Assembly (NCBI GenBank): GCA_029254215.1
Contig: JAQWYA010000081.1
Location: forward strand, 1-48,969
Direction of reading: 5' to 3'
DNA from: Pseudorhodobacter sp.
Lineage (GTDB): Bacteria > Pseudomonadota > Alphaproteobacteria > Rhodobacterales > Rhodobacteraceae
DNA length: 48,969 nt
Positions within the stretch are counted from its first letter, which is position 1, and each line of letters opens with the position of its first letter. This document shows positions 27,731 to 36,666 of this stretch, piece after piece. Below the pieces are notes generated by a model that was given only the letters and a program-made list of their open reading frames with translations, was not told the origin of the DNA and did no database searches. Both the position numbers and the translations under genes were made by a program.

Positions 27731-28963
27731 TTAGTTATAGATGCGCTGGCGGGCCTTTTCGAGCCGCTCCAGAATGGCATCGATGCGATCCGGCTTCACC
27801 ATGAACTCCTGAAAGCCTTCCATGCCAACCTTGGCCATTTCCGCCGGAGCGTCACGGTCAAAGAACTGCGCAAGCGCATAGGCGGTGGACAGCGTTTCAA
27901 AGCCCGCAGACAAGAACGGGTCCGAGGTGTCGACGGTGGCGTTCTTGTTGGTCGGAAGCTGCCCGATCGCGCCGTTCAGCTTGGTCTGCGCATCGGCACT
28001 GGCGACAAAGGCGAGGAAGGTCTTGGCATCCTCGACGTTCTTGGCACCTGCCGGAATGTGGATCGTATCCGTCGGAGCTTCTTCCGCCCGCGGGATTCCG
28101 GGGGTGATTTCGGGGAAGACCATGAAGCCGAGGTTGTCATTCGTCATGCCGCCTTCTTTGAAGACGCCCACGGCGAAGTTGCCCATGACATAGTTCGCAG
28201 CCTTGCCCTGAATCAACAGCGCCGCCGCATCCTGCCAGTCAATGGCCGCGTGATTCGAGGTGATGAAGGGCGCGATCTTTGCCCATTCCGCAAAGGTCGC
28301 CTTCACGCGCGGATCGGTCCATTCGACCTTGCCTGCGGTCAGGTCCATGTGGAACTCATAGCCATTGGTCCGCATGTTGATGTAGTCGAAGATCCCGGCT
28401 CCGGGCCACAGCGCTTTCGTACCGGTGGTCAGACAGTCGATCTCCACTTCCGAGAACTTCTCGCAATTGGCGACAAAGCCCGCCCAGTCGGTCGGCACTT
28501 CGACACCGGCAGCGGCATAAGCGTCTTTGTTGAAGTAGATGCCCCACTGGTAGTAGGTGTAGGGAACGCCCCATTGCTTGCCGTCAATCGTCATCGACGC
28601 CTTGGCCGAGCCCAGCGAATCGCTCAGGCCATTGGCTTCCCACACGTCCGAGACATCCTGAAACTGACCCGCCGCCACAAAGGGGGCCATCCGGTTTCCG
28701 GCGTACCAGTTCGCCAGATCAGGGCTGTCGGCGGTCAGGAAGTTGCGGATCGCGGTCTTGTAGCCCTCATGGTCAAAGTTCTGGAAAACCACGTCAATAT
28801 CGGGGTTTGCCGCCTCGAAATCCGCGATAAGCGCCTCCATCGCCGCCAGCGGGATCGGGTCGAAATCGCCGTAATACTTCAACTCACGCTGCTGCGCCGA
28901 CACAGCCGTTGTCGCCAGCAGCACCGCCGTCAACGCCAAAGCGCCCGTTTTCAGATGGACCAT
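27731..28963 (-). CDS. Sugar ABC transporter substrate-binding protein
   Basis: A 410-residue periplasmic extracellular solute-binding protein (family 1, CUT1). A Sec signal peptide covers residues 1-23 (LALTAVLLATTAVSAQ). The mature part has LKYYGDFDPIPLAAMEALIADFE, WGVPYTYYQWGIYFNKDAY and the C-terminal helices of this family. The ATG at 28963 follows a strong AGGGAGG ribosome site. First gene of the galactoside operon, so it presumably binds an alpha- or beta-galactoside; the ligand cannot be told from sequence. Confidence 0.95.
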   Translation of the reverse strand: MVHLKTGALALTAVLLATTAVSAQQRELKYYGDFDPIPLAAMEALIADFEAANPDIDVVFQNFDHEGYKTAIRNFLTADSPDLANWYAGNRMAPFVAAGQFQDVSDVWEANGLSDSLGSAKASMTIDGKQWGVPYTYYQWGIYFNKDAYAAAGVEVPTDWAGFVANCEKFSEVEIDCLTTGTKALWPGAGIFDYINMRTNGYEFHMDLTAGKVEWTDPRVKATFAEWAKIAPFITSNHAAIDWQDAAALLIQGKAANYVMGNFAVGVFKEGGMTNDNLGFMVFPEITPGIPRAEEAPTDTIHIPAGAKNVEDAKTFLAFVASADAQTKLNGAIGQLPTNKNATVDTSDPFLSAGFETLSTAYALAQFFDRDAPAEMAKVGMEGFQEFMVKPDRIDAILERLEKARQRIYN

Positions 28964-28986
28964 GGTTTCCTCCCTTTGGTTCCATT

Positions 28987-29007
28987 ATTTAAAACTTAGT
29001 TTTGAAT
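28987..29007. promoter_or_regulatory. Imperfect palindrome at the galactoside promoter (candidate IclR-family operator)
   Basis: AAAAC and GTTTT flank TTA, extended outwards by ATT and AAT with one mismatch on each side, giving a 21-base near-palindrome. It begins about six bases downstream of the -10 box, covering the expected transcription start of the galactoside operon. It lies in the 121-base region shared with the divergent regulator gene, so it is the best candidate binding site for that regulator. Confidence 0.55.
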
Positions 29008-29013
29008 GTTGAA

Positions 29014-29042
29014 AGTATGTCCAAAGGCGGCTAGGCTGTCAA
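29014..29042 (-). promoter_or_regulatory. Sigma-70-type promoter of the galactoside operon
   Basis: Read on the minus strand there is a perfect -35 box TTGACA (29042-29037), a 17-base spacer and a -10 box CATACT (29019-29014, four of six matches). The start would fall near 29005, inside the palindrome, about 40 bases before the binding-protein ATG. The geometry strongly suggests a repressible promoter. Confidence 0.65.
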
Positions 29043-29084
29043 CAGGCTCGCAATCTCTGCGAGGCCGGAAACGGAGCAGGCCAT

Positions 29085-29870
29085 ATGGGCGTCGAGGGGA
29101 ACAATGACGGGACGGTCGGAAAAGCACTGGATGTGCTGGATATGGTCGCGGCCATCGGTAGGCCCGTCCGCTTCACCGAGCTTTTGGCGACGTCACCCTA
29201 CCCCAAGGCAACGCTCTATCGGTTCCTGCAGGTGCTGACGCATCAGGGGATGCTGTCTTACGATCCGGACCGTCAGACCTATGCCTTGGGGGTGCGGCTG
29301 GTGCGGCTGGCCCATGCGGCCTGGTCGCAATCCAGCCTCGCCCCTCTGGCCCGCCCGCATCTGGACGCGCTGTCGGCACAGCTGGGCGAAACGATCCACC
29401 TTGCGCAGCTTGATCAGGGTCAGGTGCTTTACGTCGACAAGCGAAACGCCGCCCGCCCGGTCGAAATGTTCTCGCAAGCGGGCAAGGTCGGCCCGGCCTA
29501 TTGTACCGGCGTGGGCAAGGCTATGCTCGCCTATCTCCCCGAGGAGGCGCTGGAGGCGGCCCTTCTGCGCCAATCCTTCCACCGCTTTACGCCCCACACG
29601 CTGGACACCCAATCTGCGTTGTTGGATGAACTCGCCGCGATCCGCGAACGGGGCTACGGGTTTGACCGTGAAGAGCATGAACCGGGCATCATCTGCGTTG
29701 CCGTCCCGATCCTGACCGATGCACAGCGGGTGATCGGGGCCCTCTCGGTCACATCCACACTGGCGCGCACCACGCTTGACGCGCTGGAGGCTTTGGCCCC
29801 CGAGATTCAGACCACAGCGACCCTGATCGCAAAAGAAGCGCGCGACTGGCGCTTTCCCGAACAGCAATAG
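29085..29870 (+). CDS. IclR-family transcriptional regulator
   Basis: A 261-residue regulator. The N-terminal winged helix (residues ~10-75: VGKALDVLDMVAA, KATLYRFLQVLTHQGMLSYD) binds DNA. The C-terminal IclR effector domain (~85-255) shows GETIHLAQLDQGQVLYVDK, YCTGVGKAMLAYLP, GYGFDREEHEPGIICVAVPI and IGALSVTSTL. It is divergent from the galactoside operon and lies just upstream of the transporter ATPase gene. It probably controls both in response to galactose, galactonate or a related intermediate (inference). Confidence 0.95.
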   Translation: MGVEGNNDGTVGKALDVLDMVAAIGRPVRFTELLATSPYPKATLYRFLQVLTHQGMLSYDPDRQTYALGVRLVRLAHAAWSQSSLAPLARPHLDALSAQLGETIHLAQLDQGQVLYVDKRNAARPVEMFSQAGKVGPAYCTGVGKAMLAYLPEEALEAALLRQSFHRFTPHTLDTQSALLDELAAIRERGYGFDREEHEPGIICVAVPILTDAQRVIGALSVTSTLARTTLDALEALAPEIQTTATLIAKEARDWRFPEQQ

Positions 29871-29879
29871 CGGCACATC

Positions 29880-29886
29880 AAAGGAG
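29880..29886 (+). promoter_or_regulatory. Strong ribosome-binding site of the ABC ATPase gene
   Basis: AAGGAGG lies about ten bases before the ATG at 29897, in the 26-base gap after iclR. It fixes the start and implies cotranscription with iclR. Confidence 0.8.
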
Positions 29887-29896
29887 GGCCAAGGCA

Positions 29897-30958
29897 ATGA
29901 CCGGCGTAAACTTGCAAGGCGTGGCCAAGAAATTTGGCGAAATTCAGGTGATCCACGGTGTCGATCTGACGGTGGAGGATGGCGAATTCTGCGTTTTTGT
30001 CGGCCCCTCGGGCTGTGGCAAATCCACCCTGCTGCGGATGATCGCCGGGCTGGAAAACACCAGCGGTGGCCAGATCCGGATCGGCAGCCGTGATGTCACC
30101 AATGATGACCCTGCCGATCGCGGGGTCGCGATGGTGTTTCAGACCTACGCGCTCTACCCCCATATGACGGTCGCCGAAAACATGGGCTTCGGGCTGAAGA
30201 TGACAGGCCACCCCCGCGCCGAGATCGACGCGAAAGTCGCCGAGGCCAGCCGCATCCTGAAACTCGACGATTACCTGTCGCGCAAGCCCAAGGCCCTGTC
30301 AGGCGGCCAGCGTCAGCGCGTGGCCATCGGGCGCGCCATCGTGCGCGGCCCCGAGGTGTTCCTCTTCGATGAACCCCTCTCTAACCTCGATGCGGAATTG
30401 CGGGTGGAAATGCGGGTGGAAATCGCCCGGCTCCACAAGGAAATCGGCGCGACCATGATCTATGTCACCCATGATCAGGTCGAGGCAATGACCTTGGCCG
30501 ACAAGATCGTGGTCCTGCGCAAGGGCCGCATCGAACAGGTCGGCGCGCCGCTCGACCTTTATAATGACCCTGACAACCGTTTTGTTGCGGGCTTCATCGG
30601 ATCCCCGGCGATGAATTTCGTCGAAGCCGTGGTCGAAGCGCCCGGAAAACTTCAGGCGCCCGGCCTCTCCGCGACCCTCACAACACAGGTCGCCCTTCCC
30701 GGCGCGGGCGCAAAGATCATTCTCGGCCTGCGCCCGCAACATCTGCGCATCACCGAAGGCACCAGCCACAGCGTCGAGATGATCGAAGCCCTCGGCGGCG
30801 TGTCCTTCATTCATCTGCGCGCGCCCAGCGGCGAAAAACTGGTTGTCGAACTCCATGAAGACAGCAAACTGCGCCCCGGCGCGAAGGTCGGCCTCGCCCC
30901 AGATGCCAGCCAAGCCATGGTTTTCACCGCAGATGAGGCAGGGCTCCGGATCCGCTAA
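29897..30958 (+). CDS. Sugar ABC transporter ATP-binding protein, UgpC/MalK type
   Basis: A 353-residue ATPase. Walker A is G36-PSGCGKST, the signature LSGGQRQR is near residue 134, and Walker B is VFLFDEPLSNLDAELR with the switch His in YVTHDQ. The C-terminal ~115 residues are the OB-fold/TOBE domain typical of CUT1 ATPases. It energises the transporter encoded on the other strand (25857-28963). Proteins of this type are often shared between several sugar transporters. Confidence 0.95.
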   Translation: MTGVNLQGVAKKFGEIQVIHGVDLTVEDGEFCVFVGPSGCGKSTLLRMIAGLENTSGGQIRIGSRDVTNDDPADRGVAMVFQTYALYPHMTVAENMGFGLKMTGHPRAEIDAKVAEASRILKLDDYLSRKPKALSGGQRQRVAIGRAIVRGPEVFLFDEPLSNLDAELRVEMRVEIARLHKEIGATMIYVTHDQVEAMTLADKIVVLRKGRIEQVGAPLDLYNDPDNRFVAGFIGSPAMNFVEAVVEAPGKLQAPGLSATLTTQVALPGAGAKIILGLRPQHLRITEGTSHSVEMIEALGGVSFIHLRAPSGEKLVVELHEDSKLRPGAKVGLAPDASQAMVFTADEAGLRIR

Positions 30959-31024
30959 GCCTGCCTTTCGCATTTCTTTTTGGCAAAAATACCTTCGGGG
31001 GGTGAATTTGCCGTCAGGCAAAGA

Positions 31025-31043
31025 GGGGGGCAGACAGCCCCCC
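31025..31043. terminator. Terminator between the ABC ATPase gene and trhO
   Basis: Inverted repeat GGGGGGC/GCCCCCC with a five-base loop, between two convergent genes. The T content after the stem is low, so it is a moderate candidate. Confidence 0.5.
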
Positions 31044-31062
31044 TTCCCCGTCTCTTAAAAGT

Positions 31063-31968
31063 TCAGCCCTCGCCCAGATGCCGCTCCCCACGGGCGCGGG
31101 ACAGGGCGATCTGCTTTTGACGCTCGCGAAACCGAGCGCGGTCGGCCTCGTCATGCTCGTCTACGCAGGCAGGGCAAGACACGCCCTCCTCATAGGCCGG
31201 GCTGGATTTGTCGGCTTCCGCCAAGGGGCGGCGACAGGCGTGGCAGGTGCTGTAGGGGCCGGGCTTCAACCCATGACCGACCGAGACGCGGCCATCGAAA
31301 ACATAGCATTCGCCCTCCCACAGGCTCTCCGCTTCGGGGACCTCCTCCAGATATTTGAGGATCCCCCCTTTCAGGTGGAACACCTCTTCGACCCCTTGCC
31401 CCAGAAGGTAATTGGTGGATTTCTCGCAGCGGATGCCCCCGGTACAGAACATCGCGATCCGCTTGTTGTGAAAGCGATGCTTGTTCGCCTCCCACCAGGC
31501 CGGAAATTCGCGGAACGATCCGGTCTGCGGGTCAACCGCCCCCTGAAAGCTGCCAATCCCCACTTCATAATCGTTGCGCGTGTCGATCACAGCAACGTCG
31601 GGCGCGGCAATCAGCGCATTCCACTCCTGCGGCGCCACATAATGCCCAACCCGCGCTTTCGGGTCGATATCGGGCTGCCCCATCGTCACGATCTCACGCT
31701 TGAGCCGCACTTTCAGCCGCCCAAAGGGCTGCTCGGCGGCAAAGCTTTCCTTATGCTCAAGGTCCCGGCAGCCCGGCAGAGCCCGAATATGGGCCAGCAT
31801 CCGGGCAATCCCCTCTGCGGGACCCGCGATCGTGCCATTGATCCCTTCAGAGGCCAGCAACAGCGAGCCGCGAATACCCTCGGCCCGGCCAAGCGCCAAA
31901 AGCGGGCCTTGCAGCGCGGCAGGGTCCGTGAAGCGGGTGAAATGATACAGGGCGGCTATTGTAAACAT
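31063..31968 (-). CDS. trhO: tRNA uridine(34) hydroxylase, rhodanese fold
   Basis: A 301-residue protein of the YceA/TrhO group, which makes 5-hydroxyuridine at the wobble position of certain tRNAs using O2. It has an N-terminal acylphosphatase-like domain ([29 protein letters not shown]) and a rhodanese domain (~120-215) with [20 protein letters not shown] and the active Cys in [12 protein letters not shown] Cys-rich C-terminal tail ([12 protein letters not shown]) may bind zinc. The ATG at 31968 is the conserved start. Divergent from pncA, 102 bases apart. Confidence 0.95.
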   Translation of the reverse strand: MFTIAALYHFTRFTDPAALQGPLLALGRAEGIRGSLLLASEGINGTIAGPAEGIARMLAHIRALPGCRDLEHKESFAAEQPFGRLKVRLKREIVTMGQPDIDPKARVGHYVAPQEWNALIAAPDVAVIDTRNDYEVGIGSFQGAVDPQTGSFREFPAWWEANKHRFHNKRIAMFCTGGIRCEKSTNYLLGQGVEEVFHLKGGILKYLEEVPEAESLWEGECYVFDGRVSVGHGLKPGPYSTCHACRRPLAEADKSSPAYEEGVSCPACVDEHDEADRARFRERQKQIALSRARGERHLGEG

Positions 31969-32070
31969 GGGCGCTCTCTTGGCCTCAACGCCGCCAAAAT
32001 GCAAGAGGCCGCGCTTGACGCCCGCAATACCGGGTTCTAGGCAGAAGGGACCGGAACACAGGAGCGCGCC

Positions 32071-32682
32071 ATGACCGCCGCCAAGACAGCCCTGATCGTG
32101 ATCGACGTCCAGAATGATTTTTGCCCCGGAGGCGCACTGGCCGTCGCCGGAGGCGATCAGATCGTTCCGGGCATCAACGCGCTGATGGATGACTTTGGGG
32201 CGGTGATCCTGACGCAGGATTGGCACCCCGCCGGGCACAGTTCCTTCGCCAGTTCGCACGCAGGGGCAGACCCGTTCAGCCTGACGGACATGCCTTACGG
32301 CCCGCAGGTTCTGTGGCCCGACCATTGCGTTCAAGGCAGCGCGGGGGCCGCCTTTCACGCCGATCTGCGGCTGGACCCCGCCGATCTGATCTTGCGCAAA
32401 GGCTATCGCCCCGCCATCGACAGCTATTCCGCCTTTTTCGAGAATGACCGCAAAACCCCGACGGGGCTGCATGGCTATTTGCAGGACCGGGGCTTTAACT
32501 CCCTCGTGCTGACGGGCCTCGCCACCGATTTCTGCGTGGCCTATTCCGCACTGGATGCGGCCGCCCTCGGCTATGCGGTGACGCTGCGCCTGGATCTTTG
32601 CCGCGCCATCGACATGGACGGCTCGCTTGCCGCTATGACAGCGCAGATGACCGCCAAGGGCGTCACTCTCATCTCAAGCTAG
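32071..32682 (+). CDS. pncA: Nicotinamidase
   Basis: A 203-residue isochorismatase-fold amidase that converts nicotinamide to nicotinate for NAD salvage. The catalytic triad is Asp12 (VIDVQNDF), Lys110 (LRKGYRP) and Cys155 (TDFCVAYSA). The metal-site motif [12 protein letters not shown] is intact. It is followed after 69 bases by pncB, so the pair forms a salvage operon. Confidence 0.97.
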   Translation: MTAAKTALIVIDVQNDFCPGGALAVAGGDQIVPGINALMDDFGAVILTQDWHPAGHSSFASSHAGADPFSLTDMPYGPQVLWPDHCVQGSAGAAFHADLRLDPADLILRKGYRPAIDSYSAFFENDRKTPTGLHGYLQDRGFNSLVLTGLATDFCVAYSALDAAALGYAVTLRLDLCRAIDMDGSLAAMTAQMTAKGVTLISS

Positions 32683-32751
32683 GGTGATTGCTTGTGGCAG
32701 GAGGCAAGGCCCGCTAGCCTTGTTCGAATTCTTCCCGTATCGGAGCCGATG

Positions 32752-34044
32752 ATGGTCGATATCGCTACCCGCGTTCACAATCACAAATGGAAAATCGACC
32801 CGATTGTCCGGTCTCTGATCGACACTGATTTCTACAAGCTGCTGATGTGCCAGTCGGTGTTTCGCAATCGCCCCGACACCACCGTGACCTTCAGCCTGAT
32901 CAATCGGACAAAATCCATCCGTCTGGCCGAATTGGTGGATGAGGGGGAGTTGCGCGAGCAGCTTGACCATATCCGCACGCTCCGCCTGAGCCGGGGCGAA
33001 AGCACCTTTCTGCGCGGCAACACCTTCTACGGCAAACGCCAGATGTTCCGGCCCGATTTCATGGAATGGTTTGAGGGGCTGCAACTGCCGCCCTACCATC
33101 TTGAAAAGCGCGACGGTCAATATGAACTGACGTTCGAAGGCCGCTGGCCAGAAGTCATGATGTGGGAAATCCCCGCTCTGGCCGTTCTGATGGAATTGCG
33201 CGGCCGCGCGGTTTTACGCGACATGGGGCGGTTTGAGTTGCAGGTTCTCTATGCCCGCGCGATGACCAAGCTTTGGGAAAAGATTGAACGGTTGCGCAGT
33301 GTCGAAAACCTGCGGATTGCCGATTTCGGAACAAGGCGGCGGCATTCTTTCCTGTGGCAGGATTGGTGTGTTCAGGCGATGCAGGAGGGCTTGGGGGGCG
33401 CTTTTGCAGGCACGTCCAACTGCCTGATCGCCATGCGCCGCGAGGTGGAGGCGATTGGGACGAATGCGCATGAACTGCCGATGGTCTATTCCGCGCTTGC
33501 CGAAACCGACGCCGAACTGGCGCAAGCCCCGTATCAGGTTCTGGCCGATTGGCATGAGGAACACGATGGAAATCTGCGGATCATCCTGCCCGACACTTAC
33601 GGCACCGAGGGCTTCCTGAAACGCGCGCCGGAATGGCTGGCCAAATGGACGGGCATCAGAATTGACAGCGGCGACCCCGCGCAAGGGGCCGAAACCGCGA
33701 TCAACTGGTGGAAATCGCGCGGGGAAGACCCGCGCAACAAGCTGGTTATCTTCTCGGACGGGCTGGATGTTGAGATCATCGAAAAATTGCAACGGCAGTT
33801 TGCCGGGCGGGTCAAGGTGTCCTTCGGTTGGGGCACGATGCTGACCAATGATTTCCGGGGCTTGGTTGCAGGCGACCGTCTGGCCCCGTTCAGCCTTGTG
33901 TGCAAGGCGATTGCGGCCAACGGTCGACCGACTGTCAAGCTAAGCGACAACCCGAACAAGGCGATGGGCCCGAAGGAAGAGATCGCGCGCTACAAGCGGG
34001 TGTTCGATGTGGGCGCACAGGTCGCGCAAAAGGTCGTGGTCTAA
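32752..34044 (+). CDS. pncB: Nicotinate phosphoribosyltransferase
   Basis: A 430-residue enzyme that makes nicotinate mononucleotide from nicotinate and PRPP. Motifs are LIDTDFYKLLMCQ, DFGTRRRHSF (with the phosphorylated/active His), AGTSN and TGIRIDSGDP. Of two tandem ATGs the one at 32752 has the better spacing (six bases) from GGAG. Its TAA stop overlaps the TAG stop of the convergent kinase gene, leaving no room for a terminator. Confidence 0.97.
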   Translation: MVDIATRVHNHKWKIDPIVRSLIDTDFYKLLMCQSVFRNRPDTTVTFSLINRTKSIRLAELVDEGELREQLDHIRTLRLSRGESTFLRGNTFYGKRQMFRPDFMEWFEGLQLPPYHLEKRDGQYELTFEGRWPEVMMWEIPALAVLMELRGRAVLRDMGRFELQVLYARAMTKLWEKIERLRSVENLRIADFGTRRRHSFLWQDWCVQAMQEGLGGAFAGTSNCLIAMRREVEAIGTNAHELPMVYSALAETDAELAQAPYQVLADWHEEHDGNLRIILPDTYGTEGFLKRAPEWLAKWTGIRIDSGDPAQGAETAINWWKSRGEDPRNKLVIFSDGLDVEIIEKLQRQFAGRVKVSFGWGTMLTNDFRGLVAGDRLAPFSLVCKAIAANGRPTVKLSDNPNKAMGPKEEIARYKRVFDVGAQVAQKVVV

Positions 34045-34976
34045 CCCAGCACCAGATCGCAACAATGCAAGGCGCGGGCGATATGGCTGCGCATGATCGG
34101 GTCGTCCGGCGAAAGGCGCGGCATCGTCCAGCCGACGGATGCCAGCGTCCGGGCAAGGGTGAAGAGGTCCACCACCTCCGGATCGATGGGGCGCAAGGAT
34201 TGATAGCCTGCGATCAACGCCTCTCTGATATTTACCAATGATGGTTCATACAGGTTCTGAGACAGCACCGTTCCAAGGTCATAGGCGCGAAAGCCGATCC
34301 CCGAGTCGTCAAAGTCGATCAAGGATAGTGAACCCTTGTTCACTAATATGTTCTCTCGCAACACATCAGCATGGATAGGGCCAAGGGTTTCGGTTTTCTC
34401 AAGCCTCTGCAGACGGCTTTGAAGGGCGTTTCGGGCGAAAGCAAGACGCTTCGCCTCGGGCGGCGTCAGGGATGGATGCTCCCAATAGCGACCCCAGAAC
34501 GGGGCATCTCCGCAGAGCCCCTCCGTATCCCAACGAGGCCGCACAAAGGTTTCGGGCAGCTCCAACGCGTCGGTTGCGTCATGCACGCGCGCCAGAAGGG
34601 CGCCCAGTTTGGAATGGAGAGCGGCTTGCTCGTCCGGCGAAAAGGCAAGGGGGACACCCGCTTCGCCCAAAGGCGCACCGGCCAGCCAAGTCAGCGCCGA
34701 GACCGGGCGGTCCCCCGCCTTGTCCAACAGATCGCCACTGCGCGAGGGGATGGGACGCGGCACGGGCAAGCCCGCATCGGCCAGCGCGCTGCACCACCAC
34801 AGTTCCGACAGAATGGACGCCGCGCCCTGATAACCGGGGCGGTGAAGCCGCAAGGCAGCCTCCGACCCATCTGGCATTTGCATGCGGAACACCGCATTTT
34901 CGCGGTTGCGGATCAGCGCCAGAACCCGGCCGCCCCACAGATCCGCGGCCGCTTGCGCTTGCGCCATCAGGGTCAT
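34041..34976 (-). CDS. APH-fold kinase, hydroxylysine-kinase-like
   Basis: A 311-residue phosphotransferase with the aminoglycoside-phosphotransferase fold. The catalytic loop is GPIHADVLRENIL (HxDxxxxN) and the metal Asp lies in SLIDFDDSGIG. The ATG overlaps the stop of the adjacent class III PLP enzyme (ATGA). In animals a kinase of this type (hydroxylysine kinase) works with a class III phospho-lyase, and the pairing here suggests phosphorylation of an amino alcohol or hydroxy-amino acid followed by elimination. Homoserine kinase or an unrelated small-molecule kinase is the alternative. Its stop overlaps that of pncB on the other strand. Confidence 0.9.
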   Translation of the reverse strand: MTLMAQAQAAADLWGGRVLALIRNRENAVFRMQMPDGSEAALRLHRPGYQGAASILSELWWCSALADAGLPVPRPIPSRSGDLLDKAGDRPVSALTWLAGAPLGEAGVPLAFSPDEQAALHSKLGALLARVHDATDALELPETFVRPRWDTEGLCGDAPFWGRYWEHPSLTPPEAKRLAFARNALQSRLQRLEKTETLGPIHADVLRENILVNKGSLSLIDFDDSGIGFRAYDLGTVLSQNLYEPSLVNIREALIAGYQSLRPIDPEVVDLFTLARTLASVGWTMPRLSPDDPIMRSHIARALHCCDLVLG

Positions 34977-36235
34977 TGCGGCACCGGGGTGACGGCGAGC
35001 GTCTCGGCCAAAGCATCGCAAAGCAAATCGGCATTCTCACGCGAGAAGGGCAGCGGCGGGCGCATCTTGAGCGTATTGCCTGCCCGTCCAATCCGGTTCA
35101 GCAAGAAGCCGCGCGCCACCATTGCCTCGACCAGATCCTCAACAAAAGCGGTTGCGGGGCTCTGGTTTTCGTCCAGCACAAATTCCAGACCAAAGAACAT
35201 GCCCGCCCCGCGCGCCGCTGCCAGAAGAGGGTGACGCAGATCGGCCAAGCGCGCCATCAGATAGGCTGACACCTCGGCCGCATTCTGTTGAAGCCCTTCT
35301 TCATCAATAACTTGCAAGGTGGCAAGGCAAGCTGCAGCCGAAACAGGGTTGCCGCCAAACGTGTTGAAATAGCCAAAGGCGTTGCGAAACCCGTCCATGA
35401 TATCGGGCCGCGCAATGACCGCCGCAACGGGGTGACCGTTTGCCATGGGCTTGCCAACGGTCACCACATCGGGGCGCAGGCCAAGCCATTCATGCCCCCA
35501 GAAATGGCTGCCCATCCGACCAAAACCGGGCTGAACCTCATCACAAAGAACAAGCCCGCCCGCCTTGCGGATCACCGCCTCCGCCGCCGCAAAAAAGCCG
35601 GGGGAGACTTTGGGGATCCCTTCGTTCGCAAAGACGGGGCAGAGCATCATGCCCGAAAAGCCAAAGCCCTTCGTCTGCAAATCGGCAATCGCCGCGGCGA
35701 TGTGACCCGCAAAGATCTGGCCGTCCGGATCGGAATTGCGCAGGCTGTCGGGCGCAGGCACCAGCCGGACATGGGGCGGATAGCCCCCGATCGGGGGCCT
35801 TCGTGACGACAGGGCGGAGGTGGCCGTGGTGTTGCCGTGATAGGTGTTGTCGGTTGCGATAATGCCGGTCTGCCCGGTCATCGCTTGTGCCATCCGTAGC
35901 GCGATGTCATTCGCCTCGGACCCGGTGCAGACCATGATCGCCTGCGAAACGCCATGGCCAAGCCGGGACGTCAACGCCTCGATATAGTCCAGCACAAGGT
36001 CGTGGTGGTAACGGGTGTGCGTGTTCAGGATCGCGGATTGCCGGGTGATCGCCTCGATCACTTTCGGGTGGCAATGCCCCACGTGAGGCACGTTGTTATA
36101 GCAATCAAGATAGCGATTTCCCGCAGCATCCCAAAGCCAGACGCCTTGGGCACGCACAATATGAACGGGTGTTCGGTAAAAGGTCGGGATATTCGGCCCC
36201 ATAAGCCGGGTGCGGCGATCCGTCAGGCTTTCCAT
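34973..36235 (-). CDS. Class III PLP-dependent enzyme, phospho-lyase-like
   Basis: A 420-residue fold-type I PLP enzyme. The PLP-binding parts are CTGSEANDIALRMA, NTYHGNTTATS, LCDEVQPGFGRMG and the Schiff-base Lys in VTVGKPMANGHP. The GKPxxNGHP form is characteristic of the ethanolamine-phosphate/5-phosphohydroxylysine phospho-lyase branch rather than of omega-transaminases, although class III aminotransferase activity cannot be excluded. The start is either ATG at 36235 or an adjacent GTG at 36238; both touch the arfB stop. It forms a coupled pair with the downstream kinase gene. Confidence 0.9.
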   Translation of the reverse strand: MESLTDRRTRLMGPNIPTFYRTPVHIVRAQGVWLWDAAGNRYLDCYNNVPHVGHCHPKVIEAITRQSAILNTHTRYHHDLVLDYIEALTSRLGHGVSQAIMVCTGSEANDIALRMAQAMTGQTGIIATDNTYHGNTTATSALSSRRPPIGGYPPHVRLVPAPDSLRNSDPDGQIFAGHIAAAIADLQTKGFGFSGMMLCPVFANEGIPKVSPGFFAAAEAVIRKAGGLVLCDEVQPGFGRMGSHFWGHEWLGLRPDVVTVGKPMANGHPVAAVIARPDIMDGFRNAFGYFNTFGGNPVSAAACLATLQVIDEEGLQQNAAEVSAYLMARLADLRHPLLAAARGAGMFFGLEFVLDENQSPATAFVEDLVEAMVARGFLLNRIGRAGNTLKMRPPLPFSRENADLLCDALAETLAVTPVPQ

Positions 36236-36657
36236 CACTCTTCATCCTCGATTTTGCCACGCATCGCCTTGACCGTTCCACGCTGCGATTTCGCCGCCAA
36301 CCTGCGTCGCTGGCTGCCAAGGGTTGGCTTCGTGGCGATCCGCAGCTTTGGCGCAACCAGCGCTTGCCGGATCAGCTCTACCAGCCGATCACGGGCGATT
36401 TCGCGGTTGCGGATCTGGCTTCGGGTTTCTTCGGCGCGGATCACGATGGCCCCTTCGGTCGTCCAGCGCCGCCCCGCAAGACGCTTGAGGCGCGTTTTCA
36501 CGGGGCCGGGCAAATTCGGAGAGCGTTCCGCCTCGAACCGCAATTCCACCGCCGTTTCCACCTTGTTGACGTTCTGCCCCCCCGGCCCCGAAGAGCGCGA
36601 GAAGCCTTCCGACAGCTCCCAATCGGCGATGGTTATCTGATCATTGATCCGCAACAT
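36235..36657 (-). CDS. arfB: Alternative ribosome-rescue factor (peptidyl-tRNA hydrolase)
   Basis: A 140-residue ArfB/YaeJ protein that frees ribosomes stalled on mRNAs without a stop codon by hydrolysing peptidyl-tRNA. The GGQ motif occurs in SSGPGGQNVNKVET, and the C-terminal tail is Lys/Arg-rich (SQRRRLAAKSQRGTVKAMRGK), as needed to enter the empty mRNA channel. It is the first gene of the arfB-phospho-lyase-kinase run and overlaps the next gene by its stop codon. Confidence 0.95.
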   Translation of the reverse strand: MLRINDQITIADWELSEGFSRSSGPGGQNVNKVETAVELRFEAERSPNLPGPVKTRLKRLAGRRWTTEGAIVIRAEETRSQIRNREIARDRLVELIRQALVAPKLRIATKPTLGSQRRRLAAKSQRGTVKAMRGKIEDEE

Positions 36658-36666
36658 GGCGCCAAG

